NCBI RefSeq assembly: GCF_023715105.1
Contig: NZ_JAMBNO010000001.1
Span: forward strand, 62,001 to 126,000
Length of the DNA: 64,000 nt
Source: Hydrogenophaga intermedia
GTDB lineage: Bacteria; Pseudomonadota; Gammaproteobacteria; Burkholderiales; Burkholderiaceae_C
Direction: 5' to 3'
Part shown: positions 1 to 8,882 of the stretch, in pieces
How the letters are laid out: each line of letters opens with the position of its first letter
Numbering within the stretch: the stretch's first letter is position 1
Program-made: the position numbers and the translations under genes
The notes under the pieces: model-generated
Databases searched by the model: none
Told to the model about the DNA's origin: nothing
The model's input: only the letters and a program-made list of their open reading frames with translations

Positions 1-528
1 GCGCTCGGCGTGCGGCACACCGAGCAGGTTGCCGATGATCTCCACCGGAATGGCGGCCGCAAAATCCTCGATCAGGTCGCCACCTTCGCGCGCAGCGATG
101 TGGTCCAGCAAGCGGTCCACCAGCTCGATCAGGCCGGCCTCCATGTCGGCAATCGCACGCCGTGTGAGGGCGCCCATGATCAGGTGACGCACGCGCGTGT
201 GCAGCGGCGGGTCGTTGAACACCAGGCTGGTGGTGTGGTGCTGGAACAGCGGCGTGCCCTCGCCGTACTTGGGCGCGAACTCCACGTGCTTGTCGGAGCT
301 GAAGGCCTGCGCGTCGCGGTACACCGCGGCCAGATCGGCCCAGCGCGTGAGGAACACCGATCCGTCGGGCATGCGCCGCACCGGCTCGCGCTCGCGCAGC
401 GCGCGGTACACCGGGTAGGGGTTGCTGAAGAAGTCGGGCGGCAGGGCGCGCAGGTCGAACGTGTTCGCGATGGCCTGCGCGCGCTCGGCCGTCATCGGCG
501 GGGTGATGTCGTGGGCAGTGATCGTCAT
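1..528 (-). CDS. Cytochrome P450, N-terminal part (cut by window edge)
   Basis: The reverse strand from 528 reads MTITAHDITPPMTAERAQAI and continues open to base 1, giving 176 residues of a cytochrome P450. Visible family features are the proline-rich N-terminus (FFSNPYPVYRALRERE), the segment FLTRWADLAAVYRDAQAFSS and the helix C region FNDPPLHTRVRHLIMGALT, typical of soluble bacterial class I P450s. There is no membrane anchor. The I-helix and the haem-binding cysteine lie beyond the window, so substrate and completeness cannot be judged. Its ATG overlaps the stop of the upstream alpha/beta hydrolase by four bases (ATGA), so it is probably translated from the metY-hydrolase transcript. A monooxygenase role is sure at family level only. 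Confidence 0.88.
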   Translation of the reverse strand, partial: MTITAHDITPPMTAERAQAIANTFDLRALPPDFFSNPYPVYRALREREPVRRMPDGSVFLTRWADLAAVYRDAQAFSSDKHVEFAPKYGEGTPLFQHHTTSLVFNDPPLHTRVRHLIMGALTRRAIADMEAGLIELVDRLLDHIAAREGGDLIEDFAAAIPVEIIGNLLGVPHAER

Positions 529-1343
529 GCCTGCAGGAAGTCGCGGATCGCGAACAGCGTGGCGTCGGGCGTTTCGGTCATCTGGTGGTGGCCCACGGGC
601 AGTGTGGCCACGCGCACCGCCTTGCCAGCGGCCTTGCCGGTGTCGATCAGGCCCTTGGCGGCCCTGGCCTGCGCCATCTGATCAAGCGCGCCGAGCACGA
701 ACAGCACCGGGCAGGTGAGCGTCTTCATCGCCACTTCGCCGTTGGCGTAGCTGTCGCAGGCCACGAAACCGCGGTGGAATACGTTGACCTTCGGGTTGCT
801 GCGCAGCACGCGGCGCCCCAGCGCCATGCCCGCGCCATACACCCAGGTGCCCGGGCCCAGGGCCGACGGCGGGGCGGCCAGCGTGCTGCGGCTGAACACG
901 TTGACCATCTTCAGCGCCTTCTCGGGCTCGTCGATCGAGGCCTGCAGCAGCGCGGGCGAGACCTTCATCGGGTGGGCCACGCCCACCAGCACCAGGTGCG
1001 TGATGCGCTCTTTCAGCCGTGCCGCCGCCTCCAGCCCGACCAGCGCGCCCCAGCTGTGACCGACCAGCGCGGCGCGCTGCACGCCCGCGGCGTCGAGCAG
1101 CGCGGCAATGAAGTCGGCTGCCTGTTCCACCGAGGCAGGCGCCTCGCCGCCACTGCGCGCGTGGCCCGGTAAGTCCAGCGCGAGCACGTTGAAGCCGTGG
1201 TTGGCGAGATAGCGGCTCTGCAGCGCCCACACGCTGTGGTCGTTGAGCACGCCGTGGATGAAGACCACCGTGGGTTTGGCGGTGTCGAAGGGTTTGCCGC
1301 CGGTGTAGCAGTAGGTCTTGGCGCCTTTGACGAGCAGTTCCAT
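525..1343 (-). CDS. Alpha/beta hydrolase
   Basis: A 272-residue alpha/beta-hydrolase-fold protein with the oxyanion motif FIHG near residue 30, the nucleophile elbow GHSWG near residue 97, an acid in LFVLGALDQ and a final histidine in LPVGHHQM, so the triad looks complete. No signal peptide is seen, so it is probably cytoplasmic. The ATG at 1343 shares one base with the metY stop (TGATG). A GTG three bases further upstream is also possible. It sits between metY and the P450 in a tightly overlapping transcription unit. Substrate unknown: the family includes esterases, C-C hydrolases and haloperoxidase-like enzymes. Confidence 0.88.
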   Translation of the reverse strand: MELLVKGAKTYCYTGGKPFDTAKPTVVFIHGVLNDHSVWALQSRYLANHGFNVLALDLPGHARSGGEAPASVEQAADFIAALLDAAGVQRAALVGHSWGALVGLEAAARLKERITHLVLVGVAHPMKVSPALLQASIDEPEKALKMVNVFSRSTLAAPPSALGPGTWVYGAGMALGRRVLRSNPKVNVFHRGFVACDSYANGEVAMKTLTCPVLFVLGALDQMAQARAAKGLIDTGKAAGKAVRVATLPVGHHQMTETPDATLFAIRDFLQA

Positions 1344-2653
1344 CACGCACCCGCCTTTTCTGCGGCCTTGAGTGCGCGCTTGAGGTCGTCGATCAGGTCG
1401 TCCGCGTCTTCCAGGCCGATGGATAGCCGGATGGTGCCGGGCCCGATGCCTGCACCCGCGAGCGCCTCGTCGCTCATGCGGAAGTGCGTCGTGCTCGCGG
1501 GGTGGATCACCAGCGAGCGGCAGTCGCCCACGTTGGCCAGGTGGCTGAAGATCTTGAGCGACTCGATGAAGGCGCGGCCCTGCGCGCGCGAGCCGTTGAT
1601 GTCGAAGCTGAACACCGAGCCCGCGCCGCGCGCGCCGAAGCGCAGCAGCTTGTTGGCGAGCGTATGGCTGGGGTGCGATTCCATCAGCGGGTGCCCCACG
1701 CGGCCCACCAGCGGGTGGCTGGCCAGGAATTGCACCACCTTCTCGGTGTTGCTCATGTGACGCTCCATGCGCAGCGACAAGGTCTCGATGCCCTGCAGGA
1801 TGAGCCAGGCGGTGTGCGGGCTCATGCAGGCGCCGAAATCGCGCAGGCCTTCGCGGCGCGCGCGCAGCAGGAAGGCGCCCACCGTGGACTCTTCGGTGAA
1901 CACCATGTTGTGAAAGCCCTCGTAGGGCGCGCTGAACTCGGGGAAGTGGCCCGCCGCGTCCCAGTCGAAGCTGCCGCCGTCGATCAGCACGCCGCCGATC
2001 ACGGTGCCGTGGCCGCTGAGGAACTTGGTGGCCGAGTGGTAGACGATGTCGGCGCCCAGTTCCAGCGGTTTCACCAGGTAAGGGGTGGTGAGGGTCGAAT
2101 CCACCAGCAACGGCACTTTCGCCTCATGCGCGATCTGCGCCACGGTGGGCATGTCCAGTACATCCAGGCCGGGGTTGCCCACGGTCTCGCCGAAGAACAG
2201 GCGGGTGTTGGGGCGAACCGCGGCGCGCCAGCCGTCGATGTCGCCGGGCTTGACGAAGGTGGTCTCGATGCCGAAGCGGCGCATCGTGTAGTGCAGCAGG
2301 TTCTGGCTGCCACCGTAGAGCGCGGTGCTGGCCACGATGTGCGAGCCCGCGCCCATGAGCGTGGCCACCGCCAGGTGCAGCGCGGCCTGGCCGCTGGCGG
2401 TGGCAATGGCGCCGATGCCGCCTTCCAGCGCGGCCATGCGCTGCTCGAACACCGCGTTGGTGGGGTTGCTGATGCGGCTGTAGACGTGGCCCGCGCGCTC
2501 CAGGTTGAACAGGGCGGCGGCGTGGTCGCTCGATTCGAAGACGAACGAGGTCGTGAGGTGGATGGGAACGGCGCGCGCGCCGGTGGCGGGGTCGGGGCTG
2601 GCGCCTGCGTGCAGCGCGAGCGTGTCGAAGCCAGGGTCGGCATGGCCTGCCAT
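1343..2653 (-). CDS. metY: O-acetylhomoserine aminocarboxypropyltransferase (sulfhydrylase)
   Basis: A PLP enzyme of the Cys/Met metabolism family, 436 residues, the usual size for MetY. It makes homocysteine from O-acetylhomoserine and sulfide in the direct sulfhydrylation route to methionine. The N-terminus FDTLALHAGASPDPATGA and YSRISNPTN near residue 58 are MetY hallmarks; the PLP lysine is K210 in YHSATKFLSGHG. The ATG is preceded by GAGGAG. It heads the leftward unit metY-hydrolase-P450. The opposite side faces the CBS-protein gene, so the 90-bp gap must hold divergent promoters. A cystathionine synthase activity is less likely given the length and the N-terminus. Confidence 0.93.
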   Translation of the reverse strand: MAGHADPGFDTLALHAGASPDPATGARAVPIHLTTSFVFESSDHAAALFNLERAGHVYSRISNPTNAVFEQRMAALEGGIGAIATASGQAALHLAVATLMGAGSHIVASTALYGGSQNLLHYTMRRFGIETTFVKPGDIDGWRAAVRPNTRLFFGETVGNPGLDVLDMPTVAQIAHEAKVPLLVDSTLTTPYLVKPLELGADIVYHSATKFLSGHGTVIGGVLIDGGSFDWDAAGHFPEFSAPYEGFHNMVFTEESTVGAFLLRARREGLRDFGACMSPHTAWLILQGIETLSLRMERHMSNTEKVVQFLASHPLVGRVGHPLMESHPSHTLANKLLRFGARGAGSVFSFDINGSRAQGRAFIESLKIFSHLANVGDCRSLVIHPASTTHFRMSDEALAGAGIGPGTIRLSIGLEDADDLIDDLKRALKAAEKAGA

Positions 2654-2690
2654 GTGCAGTCTCCTCTGTGTTTTCCGGCGGATTGTGGGC

Positions 2691-2696
2691 TATATT
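2691..2696 (+). promoter_or_regulatory. Candidate -10 element for the CBS-protein gene
   Basis: TATATT lies 49 bases before the ATG at 2745, in the gap between divergent metY and the CBS gene. The sequence 17 bases upstream (GTGTTT) is a poor -35, so this is only a candidate. Confidence 0.3.
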
Positions 2697-2744
2697 GATC
2701 CGTCTACCGCGAGCGCGGGTGACAGCAAAACCGAGGAGAGCCCC

Positions 2745-3224
2745 ATGAAAGTCAGCGACATCCTGCGCGTCAAGGGCGGCACGCTCTACACCGTCTCCCC
2801 TGACGAAACCCTGGGGCGTGCGGTCGAGACCATGGCCCAGTTCGACATCGGCTCGCTGGCTGTGATGGAGCATGGCGAGCTGGTGGGCATGCTGACCTTT
2901 CGCGAGCTCATCGACACCCTGGCGCGCAACGGCGGCAAGCTCGACGGCAAGATCGTGCGCACGGTGATGGACGATCACCCCATGACCTGCACCCCCGAGA
3001 CCGAGCTTGATCAAGTCCGCCCCATGATGCTCGAGAAGCACACCCGCTACATGCCGGTGATGGACAACCGCATGCTCATGGGCGTCATCAGCTTCTACGA
3101 CGTCGCCAAGGCCGTGGTGGACAGCCAGAACTTCGAGAACAAGATGCTCAAGGCCTACATCCGTGATTGGCCGGAGGAAGAAGCGCCGGCTGATCCCGCA
3201 CCGCAGGCCCGAGCGGCCCGCTGA
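2745..3224 (+). CDS. Tandem CBS-domain protein
   Basis: A 159-residue protein built almost entirely of two CBS repeats (about residues 5-60 and 72-128). Such paired CBS modules bind adenine nucleotides or S-adenosylmethionine and act as energy or ligand sensors. The first repeat has [13 protein letters not shown] and [12 protein letters not shown]; the second has [13 protein letters not shown] and [12 protein letters not shown]. The C-terminal tail is acidic, then Ala/Pro-rich. The start at 2745 is chosen because GAGGAG precedes the ATG by eight bases; the longer upstream reading frame has no such site and antisense content. A Rho-independent terminator follows, so it is probably monocistronic. 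The partner protein is unknown. Confidence 0.9.
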   Translation: MKVSDILRVKGGTLYTVSPDETLGRAVETMAQFDIGSLAVMEHGELVGMLTFRELIDTLARNGGKLDGKIVRTVMDDHPMTCTPETELDQVRPMMLEKHTRYMPVMDNRMLMGVISFYDVAKAVVDSQNFENKMLKAYIRDWPEEEAPADPAPQARAAR

Positions 3225-3245
3225 TCGCGGCCAGCGCTGCACCAC

Positions 3246-3274
3246 AACGCCCCTTTGCGGGGCGTTCTTCTTTG
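3246..3274 (+). terminator. Rho-independent terminator after the CBS gene
   Basis: AACGCCCC (3246-3253) pairs with GGGGCGTT (3259-3266) around a TTTGC loop and is followed by a T-rich stretch (CTTCTTTG). It separates the CBS gene from aroC. Confidence 0.75.
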
Positions 3275-3309
3275 CGGGGCCTTTCATGGCCTCACCGATA
3301 ATCCGTGCC

Positions 3310-4410
3310 ATGAGCGGCAACACCTTCGGCACCCTGTTCCGGGTCACCAACTTCGGCGAATCCCACGGCCCGGCCATCGGCTGCGTCATCGACGGCTGTC
3401 CGCCCGGCATGGCCCTCAGCGAGGCCGACATCCAGGGCGACCTCGACCGCCGCCGCCCCGGCACCAGCAAGTTCGTCACCCAGCGTAACGAGCCCGATGC
3501 GGTGGAGATCCTGAGTGGTGTGTACGAGGGCAAGACCACTGGCACCCCCATTTGCCTGCTGATCCGCAACACCGACCAGCGCAGCAAGGACTACAGCGAG
3601 ATCGCACGCACCTTCAGGCCCGGTCACGCGGACTACACCTACTGGCAGAAATACGGCATCCGCGATCCGCGCGGTGGCGGGCGTTCATCGGCCCGGCTCA
3701 CCGCACCCACCGTGGCCGCCGGTGCCGTGGCCAAGAAATGGCTCAACGAGAAGTTCGGCACAGCGTTTCGCGGTTGCATGGTGCAGATTGGCGAGATCGT
3801 GGTGCCCTTCGAGAGCTGGGATCACGTGCCGAACAACCCGTTCTTCGCGCCGGTGGCCGACGTGTCCGCGCTGGAGGACTACATGAACGCGTTGCGCAAG
3901 CGCGGCGATTCGTGCGGCGCGCGCATCCGCGTGACCGCCAGCGGCGTGCCCGTGGGCCTGGGCGAGCCGCTGTACGACCGGCTCGACGCCGACATTGCGC
4001 ACGCCATGATGGGTCTCAACGCCGTCAAGGGCGTGGAGATCGGCGCCGGCTTTGCCAGCGTGGCCGATTTCGGCAGCACCCACGGCGACAGCCTCACGCC
4101 CGAGGGCTTCGCGGCCAACAAGGCCGGTGGCGTGCTGGGCGGCATCAGCACCGGGCAGGATCTGGAGGTGCAGATCGCCATCAAGCCGACCAGCTCGATC
4201 CTGGTGCCGCGCGAAAGCATTGACATCACCGGTGCCAGCACCGAAGTCATCACCAAGGGCCGCCACGACCCCTGCGTGGGCATCCGCGCCACGCCGATTG
4301 CCGAGGCGCTGCTGGCGCTGGTGGTGATGGACCATGCGCTGCGCCACCGCGCGCAATGTGGCGACGTGGTGACGGACACGCCCGACATCGCCGCTCGTGC
4401 GCGTGGCTGA
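3310..4410 (+). CDS. aroC: Chorismate synthase
   Basis: Catalyses the last shikimate-pathway step, 5-enolpyruvylshikimate-3-phosphate to chorismate, using reduced FMN. The protein is 366 residues, the family's normal length. Signatures seen are the N-terminus [20 protein letters not shown], the block [20 protein letters not shown] with GGGRSSAR after it, and the late block [19 protein letters not shown]. The ATG at 3310 is chosen because homologues start MSGNT; an in-frame ATG at 3286 would add eight residues. The 3' end overlaps the next gene by 14 bases, suggesting joint expression with the transporter. Confidence 0.97.
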   Translation: MSGNTFGTLFRVTNFGESHGPAIGCVIDGCPPGMALSEADIQGDLDRRRPGTSKFVTQRNEPDAVEILSGVYEGKTTGTPICLLIRNTDQRSKDYSEIARTFRPGHADYTYWQKYGIRDPRGGGRSSARLTAPTVAAGAVAKKWLNEKFGTAFRGCMVQIGEIVVPFESWDHVPNNPFFAPVADVSALEDYMNALRKRGDSCGARIRVTASGVPVGLGEPLYDRLDADIAHAMMGLNAVKGVEIGAGFASVADFGSTHGDSLTPEGFAANKAGGVLGGISTGQDLEVQIAIKPTSSILVPRESIDITGASTEVITKGRHDPCVGIRATPIAEALLALVVMDHALRHRAQCGDVVTDTPDIAARARG

Positions 4411-5572
4411 GCGGCGCCACCTGCTCGCGTTCTCCGGCCTGTCCGCGAGCTACTTCGCGCACATCGGCTTCTTCAACCCCTACCTGCCACTCTGGCTCAA
4501 GGACCTGGGTTTCGGCCTGCTGGCCATCAGCATCCTGACCTCGGTGCAGTCGGCCACGCGCGTTTTTGCGCCCTACGGCTGGGGCTGGTTGAGCGACCAC
4601 ACCGGCCAGCGCGTGCGGCTGCTGCGCTACGGCGCCACCGCTGCGCTGTTGATCTCGGTCGGGCTGTGGTTCGAACTCGGCGGCCTGGCATTGTTCGCGG
4701 TGTTGCTGCTCATGTTCGCGCACACCAGCGGCATGATGCCGATGAGCGAAGCCGTATTGGCGCAACACGTCAGCCGCGACGGGGCCTTCGACGCTCGACG
4801 CTATGGCCGCGTGCGGGTGTGGGGATCGCTGGGCTTCCTGGTCACGGTGCTGGTGGCTGGCGCCTGGTTCGACGCCTTCGGCCTGGGCAGTTTCCCCGCC
4901 TGGACCGCACTGACCCTGGCGGCCGTGGCACTGAGCGCCTGGTGTCTGCCCGATGTGCGCGACGCGGGGCACGTGGACGCGCCGCGCGAACGCGTGTGGC
5001 CGGTGCTGCGCCAGCCGCGCATGCGCTGGTTCTTCGCCGCCGCGGCCTTCCATGTGATGGCGCATATCTTCGTCTACATCTTTCTCTCGCTGCACCTGGA
5101 CGCCCTGGGCTATTCCAAGACCGTGATCGGACTGATGTGGGCGTTCTCGGTGGCGATCGAGATCGGCTGGTTCGTCACGCAGGGCCGCTGGCTGCCGCGC
5201 TTGAGCCTGGCGGGCTGGCTGGTGCTGGCCGCCGCGCTGATGGCGCTGCGCATGGCCATCACCGCCGGCGCTGCCCAGGTCTGGCCGCTGCTGGCGCTGG
5301 CGCAGGCGCTGCATGCCATCACCTTCGCGGCGCACCACACCGTGTGCATTGCGTGGATCAGCGAGCACTTCCCCGGCCGGCTGCGTGGGCGCGGGCAGGC
5401 GCTCTACAGCGTGCTGGGCTACGGCGTGCCCGGCGTGCTGGGTGGCGTGGCCGGAGGTGCGTTGTCGAGCCGGCTTGGCCTGGCCAGCGTGTTCTGGCTG
5501 GCCACGGCCTGCGCGGCGGTGGCGCTGGGCTGCGCGCTCAAGGTGCGGGCGATGCCGCGAGCCAGCGCTTGA
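4397..5572 (+). CDS. Major facilitator superfamily transporter, HcaT/LacY-like
   Basis: An integral membrane protein of 391 residues with about twelve hydrophobic segments. The N-terminus ([24 protein letters not shown]) and the loop [11 protein letters not shown] resemble the MFS_1_like group containing E. coli HcaT, a putative 3-phenylpropionate permease, and nucleoside:H+ symporters. It begins with GTG inside the end of aroC (14-base overlap), so translation is probably coupled. Its 3' end overlaps the convergent EamA transporter gene by 35 bases. The substrate cannot be read from sequence; co-location with aroC is weak evidence for an aromatic acid. Confidence 0.85.
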   Translation: MRVAERRHLLAFSGLSASYFAHIGFFNPYLPLWLKDLGFGLLAISILTSVQSATRVFAPYGWGWLSDHTGQRVRLLRYGATAALLISVGLWFELGGLALFAVLLLMFAHTSGMMPMSEAVLAQHVSRDGAFDARRYGRVRVWGSLGFLVTVLVAGAWFDAFGLGSFPAWTALTLAAVALSAWCLPDVRDAGHVDAPRERVWPVLRQPRMRWFFAAAAFHVMAHIFVYIFLSLHLDALGYSKTVIGLMWAFSVAIEIGWFVTQGRWLPRLSLAGWLVLAAALMALRMAITAGAAQVWPLLALAQALHAITFAAHHTVCIAWISEHFPGRLRGRGQALYSVLGYGVPGVLGGVAGGALSSRLGLASVFWLATACAAVALGCALKVRAMPRASA

Positions 5573-6428
5573 AGGGGTTGAAGCCGGTCACCAGCGCGGT
5601 GGCCAGCAGCACCAGCGCGCCACCCACGAAGATGCCGCTGGAGAGTTCCTCGCCCAGGAACAGGTGACCCCAGGTGACGCCGAACACCGGGATCATGAAC
5701 GCCGGGCTGATGGCCGCCACCGGCGACACCTGGCGGATGATGCGCAGGTGGATCCAGTACGCCACGCCCGAGGTGAGCACGCCCAGCACCAGCACCGAGA
5801 ACATCGCCGCCGGCGTGAAGTTCGCCTGCGGCAGCGCCCACAACGCGCCGGGCGTGACGAACACCAGCGCCGCCACGTGGATGCCGGCGGCGATCGCCAG
5901 CGGCTCCATGCGCGTCGTGGCACGCTTCATCAGCGGCGTGGACGCGCCGTAGCAGCACGAGGCAATGATGCAGGCCACCACCGCCACCAGCGTGGGCCCA
6001 TCCAGCCGGACCGGACCGAGTTGCACGATCAGTGCCACGCCCACGAAGCCCACCGCGCAGCCCAGGAGTTTGCGCACGGTCAGCGTGTCTTCCTTGAACC
6101 AGGCCGAGGCCAGGGTACCGAACAGCACGGCCGTGGTGTTGAGCAGCGCGCTGTAGCCTGCCGGCAGGCGCAGCGCGGCCCAGGCGTAGAGCAGGAAGGG
6201 CAGGGCCACGGTGAGAGCGCCCAGCATGGCCAGCTCGCGCCAGTGCTTCCAGGGCCAGGGCTGGCGCAGCGCACGCATGATCAGCACCAAAGCCACGATC
6301 GCCAGCGACACGCGCAGGCCGGCCAGCGTCAGCGGCCCGAGGGCCGGGCTGGCGATGCGCAGGAACAGAAAGGAAGCGCCCCAGAGCGCGGACAGGCCGA
6401 CCAGCTGGGCGAAATGGCGGGTTCTCAC
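5538..6428 (-). CDS. EamA/DMT-family transporter
   Basis: A 296-residue membrane protein with two EamA repeats and about ten transmembrane helices. The start LVGLSALWGASFLFLRIASPAL and the second-half motif ISPAFMIPVFGVTWGHLFLGE are typical of drug/metabolite exporters of the RhaT/EamA type. The first codon is GTG at 6428; no in-frame ATG lies nearby. The 3' end runs 35 bases into the convergent MFS gene. Substrate unknown; relatives export amino acids or metabolites. Confidence 0.87.
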   Translation of the reverse strand: MRTRHFAQLVGLSALWGASFLFLRIASPALGPLTLAGLRVSLAIVALVLIMRALRQPWPWKHWRELAMLGALTVALPFLLYAWAALRLPAGYSALLNTTAVLFGTLASAWFKEDTLTVRKLLGCAVGFVGVALIVQLGPVRLDGPTLVAVVACIIASCCYGASTPLMKRATTRMEPLAIAAGIHVAALVFVTPGALWALPQANFTPAAMFSVLVLGVLTSGVAYWIHLRIIRQVSPVAAISPAFMIPVFGVTWGHLFLGEELSSGIFVGGALVLLATALVTGFNPFKRWLAASPAP

Positions 6429-6509
6429 CCGGTGATTGTCGGGCGTCGCCTGCGCGACTTGAGGGCACGCCCTGTCGCGCGCAGGACTCGGGCCATGCGC
6501 GGGCCCGGC

Positions 6510-6968
6510 TCAGGCCTTGGTGGTCTTGCGCACCAGGCCTTCGATGGCGAGCTCGTAGCCTGCGATACCGAAGCCCACCACGATGCCCGCGGCCACCGGC
6601 GAGATGTACGAATGGTGGCGAAACCTCTCGCGCGCGTGCACGTTGGAGATGTGCACCTCCATCACCGGCAGCGGCGCCACGCCGGCGATGGCGTCGTGCA
6701 GCGCGATCGAGGTGTGGGTGTAGGCGCCCGGGTTCATCACCACGCCCAGCACCTCACCGGCCTTGAAGCGTTTGCCCGCGGCGTGGATGGCGTCGATGAG
6801 CACGCCCTCGTGGTTGCTTTGCAGCGCTTCGAGGGTGTGGCCGTGGCGCGCGGCCGCGGCGCGGCAGTTGGCCTCCACGTCGGCCAGCGTGGCAGCGCCG
6901 TAGGTGCCGGGCTCGCGCGTGCCGAGCAGGTTGAGGTTGGGGCCGTTGAGCAGCAGGATGGCGGGCAT
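6510..6968 (-). CDS. aroQ: Type II 3-dehydroquinate dehydratase
   Basis: Converts 3-dehydroquinate to 3-dehydroshikimate in the shikimate pathway. The 152-residue length fits the small dodecameric type II enzyme. Catalytic features are [13 protein letters not shown] with Tyr23 just after, [15 protein letters not shown] around residue 80, and His106 in [17 protein letters not shown]. The ATG at 6968 is chosen because homologues begin with the short [13 protein letters not shown] segment. It lies 71 bases downstream of aroE on the same strand, so aroE-aroQ probably form a unit. Confidence 0.96.
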   Translation of the reverse strand: MPAILLLNGPNLNLLGTREPGTYGAATLADVEANCRAAAARHGHTLEALQSNHEGVLIDAIHAAGKRFKAGEVLGVVMNPGAYTHTSIALHDAIAGVAPLPVMEVHISNVHARERFRHHSYISPVAAGIVVGFGIAGYELAIEGLVRKTTKA

Positions 6969-7039
6969 GGGAAGTTCCAGCGTCGAAGAACGGTTCCGTT
7001 CGGGCCGGGCCTGTGCAAGCCCTGCCGAACGATCACAGA

Positions 7040-7861
7040 TTAAACCAGCGGCACCGACAGCCGCGCGATCACCTCGCGCGTGGCCGGGCGTACGCCGCGC
7101 CACCACAGGAAAGCCTCGGCCGCTTGCTCCACCAGCATGCCCACGCCATCGGCCAGGGCCGTCACGCCGGCGGCCTGTGCCTGCCGCAGGAACGGGGTCA
7201 GGCCTTTGCCGTACACCATGTCGTACGCCAGCGCGCCTGATGCGAACAGGCCAGCAGGCAGGGGCAAGGCCTCGCCCGCCAGGCCGGCCGACGTGGCGTT
7301 GATGACCACGTCGAAGGTCTCGCCCTCGAGGTCGTCGTAGCCCCCGGTCTGCAGCATGGCGTGTGCCGCGAAGTCACGGCCCAGCGCGTGCGCCTTGTCG
7401 GCCGTGCGGTTGACCACCGCCAGCACCGCCGGCCCCTGTTGGGCGATGGGCAGCAGCGCGCCGCGCGTGGCGCCGCCAGCACCCAGCAACAGCACGCGCT
7501 TGCCCTGCAGCGCATGCCCCAGGTTGCGCTGGATGTCGTTCACCAGGCCGATGCCGTCGAAGTTTTCCGCGTACACCCGCTCGCCCTCGAACTTGAGCGC
7601 GTTGGCCGCCCCGGCCAGGCGTGCGGCCTCGCTCGGGTGCGTGGCCAGCTCACAGGCCTGCATCTTGAAGGGCAGCGTCACGTTCGCGCCGCGCCCGCCT
7701 TCGTGGCGAAAGGCCTGCACCGTGGCGGCAAAGCCGTCCAGCGGCGCTTCGATGGCGGTGTAGCTCAGGTCCTGCCCCGTGGCCTGCGCGAAGGCGGCGT
7801 GGATCTGCGGGGACTTGCTGTGCGAGATCGGGTGGCCGATGACGGCGTAGCGGTCGGTCAT
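7040..7861 (-). CDS. aroE: Shikimate dehydrogenase (NADP+)
   Basis: Reduces 3-dehydroshikimate to shikimate with NADPH; 273 residues, standard for AroE. Visible are the shikimate-binding SHSKSP (residues 13-18), VTLPFK with the catalytic lysine, NFDGIG with the partner aspartate, the nucleotide loop GAGGATRG, and INATSAGL. The start at 7861 gives the usual [16 protein letters not shown]-terminus. It is divergent from the DsbA-like gene, with 74 bases between them for both promoters. Downstream aroQ catalyses the preceding step of the pathway. Confidence 0.96.
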   Translation of the reverse strand: MTDRYAVIGHPISHSKSPQIHAAFAQATGQDLSYTAIEAPLDGFAATVQAFRHEGGRGANVTLPFKMQACELATHPSEAARLAGAANALKFEGERVYAENFDGIGLVNDIQRNLGHALQGKRVLLLGAGGATRGALLPIAQQGPAVLAVVNRTADKAHALGRDFAAHAMLQTGGYDDLEGETFDVVINATSAGLAGEALPLPAGLFASGALAYDMVYGKGLTPFLRQAQAAGVTALADGVGMLVEQAAEAFLWWRGVRPATREVIARLSVPLV

Positions 7862-7935
7862 GAAAGCTGGGGTCCGGGTGGGGTCTTGGTGTCGCAGGCG
7901 ATTGTCTCGCAGCCCCCGGCGGGACAATCCGCGCC

Positions 7936-8601
7936 ATGAACACACCGCGCCTGAAAATCGATTTCGTCTCCGACGTCTCCTGCCCCTGGTGCGCCATTGG
8001 CCTGGGCGGGCTGGAGCAGGCCTTGCAGCGCCTGGACGGCAGTGTCGCCGCCGACATCACCTTCCAGCCCTTCGAGCTGAACCCGCAGATGGGTCCCGAG
8101 GGCCAGGACATCGGCGAGCACCTGACGCAAAAGTACGGCAGCACGCCCGAGCAGCAGGCGCAGATCCGCGACACCATCCGCGCGCGTGGCGCCGAGGTGG
8201 GTTTCGCCTTCAACCCTGCCGGGCGCGGGCGCATCTGGAACACCTTCGACGCGCACCGCCTGCTGCACTGGGCCGCCGAAGAAGGCGCATCGGGGCAGCA
8301 AGCGGCATTGAAGAAAGCGCTGCTGGCCGCCTGCCACACCCGCAGCGAAGCCATGGGCCACCACGACGTGCTGCTGGCCTGCGTGCGTGAGGCCGGGCTC
8401 GACGAAGCACGCGCCCAAGCCATTCTGGCCAGTGACGAGTTCGCGCCAGCGGTGCGCGAGCGCGAGCAATTCTACCTCTCGCACGGCATTCACTCGGTGC
8501 CCGCGGTCATCATCAACGACCGCCACCTCATCTCGGGCGGCCAGCCGGCTGCGGTGTTCGAGCAGGCGTTGCGGCAGATCGCCGCGGGTCAGGTCGACTG
8601 A
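7936..8601 (+). CDS. DsbA-family oxidoreductase (FrnE-like)
   Basis: A 221-residue thioredoxin-fold protein with an inserted helical domain. The active-site motif is CPWC at residues 16-19 (DVSCPWCAIGL), and a cis-proline loop GIHSVPAVIIND lies near residue 185. There is no signal peptide, so unlike DsbA it should act in the cytoplasm, as the FrnE/polyketide-associated group does. Relatives function in thiol redox or stress tolerance. It converges on a glutaredoxin gene nine bases away, a second thiol-redox protein. Confidence 0.9.
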   Translation: MNTPRLKIDFVSDVSCPWCAIGLGGLEQALQRLDGSVAADITFQPFELNPQMGPEGQDIGEHLTQKYGSTPEQQAQIRDTIRARGAEVGFAFNPAGRGRIWNTFDAHRLLHWAAEEGASGQQAALKKALLAACHTRSEAMGHHDVLLACVREAGLDEARAQAILASDEFAPAVREREQFYLSHGIHSVPAVIINDRHLISGGQPAAVFEQALRQIAAGQVD

Positions 8602-8610
8602 AGCCGGGGC

Positions 8611-8853
8611 TCAGCGCCCTAGCTGCGCCAGCGCCGCCTGCAAGCCATTGAGGCCACCCACGCGCTGGTCGTTGATGAAGATCTGCGGCATCTGCCGCAC
8701 CGACGGCCCGCACTTCGCGTAGAACGCCAGCCGCTCGGCCTCGTCGTCGATCTTCACTTCCTCGAAGTCCAGCGAGCGGGACTTCAAGAGCATCTTGGCG
8801 GATTCGCACTGCGGGCAGGCGGATTTGGAATAGACGGTGATCTTGAGGGTCAT
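8611..8853 (-). CDS. Glutaredoxin-like protein with a CPQC active site
   Basis: An 80-residue thioredoxin-fold protein. The redox motif is CPQC at residues 13-16 (YSKSACPQCESAK), the cis-proline is in VRQMPQIFIND, and the glutathione-binding loop VGGLNGL follows. Classical glutaredoxins have CPYC and NrdH has CVQC, so this motif is intermediate. The GG loop favours a glutathione-dependent glutaredoxin. The gene lies just upstream of the radical SAM gene's 3' end but on its own, 29 bases away, and could share its transcript. Confidence 0.9.
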   Translation of the reverse strand: MTLKITVYSKSACPQCESAKMLLKSRSLDFEEVKIDDEAERLAFYAKCGPSVRQMPQIFINDQRVGGLNGLQAALAQLGR

Positions 8854-8882
8854 GGTGTGGTCGTGTTCGGGATGTGGTCGGG

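Noticed and set aside
5313..7043. 576-residue plus-strand protein
   Set aside because: Antisense to the EamA gene and aroQ; Arg/His/Gln-rich shadow.
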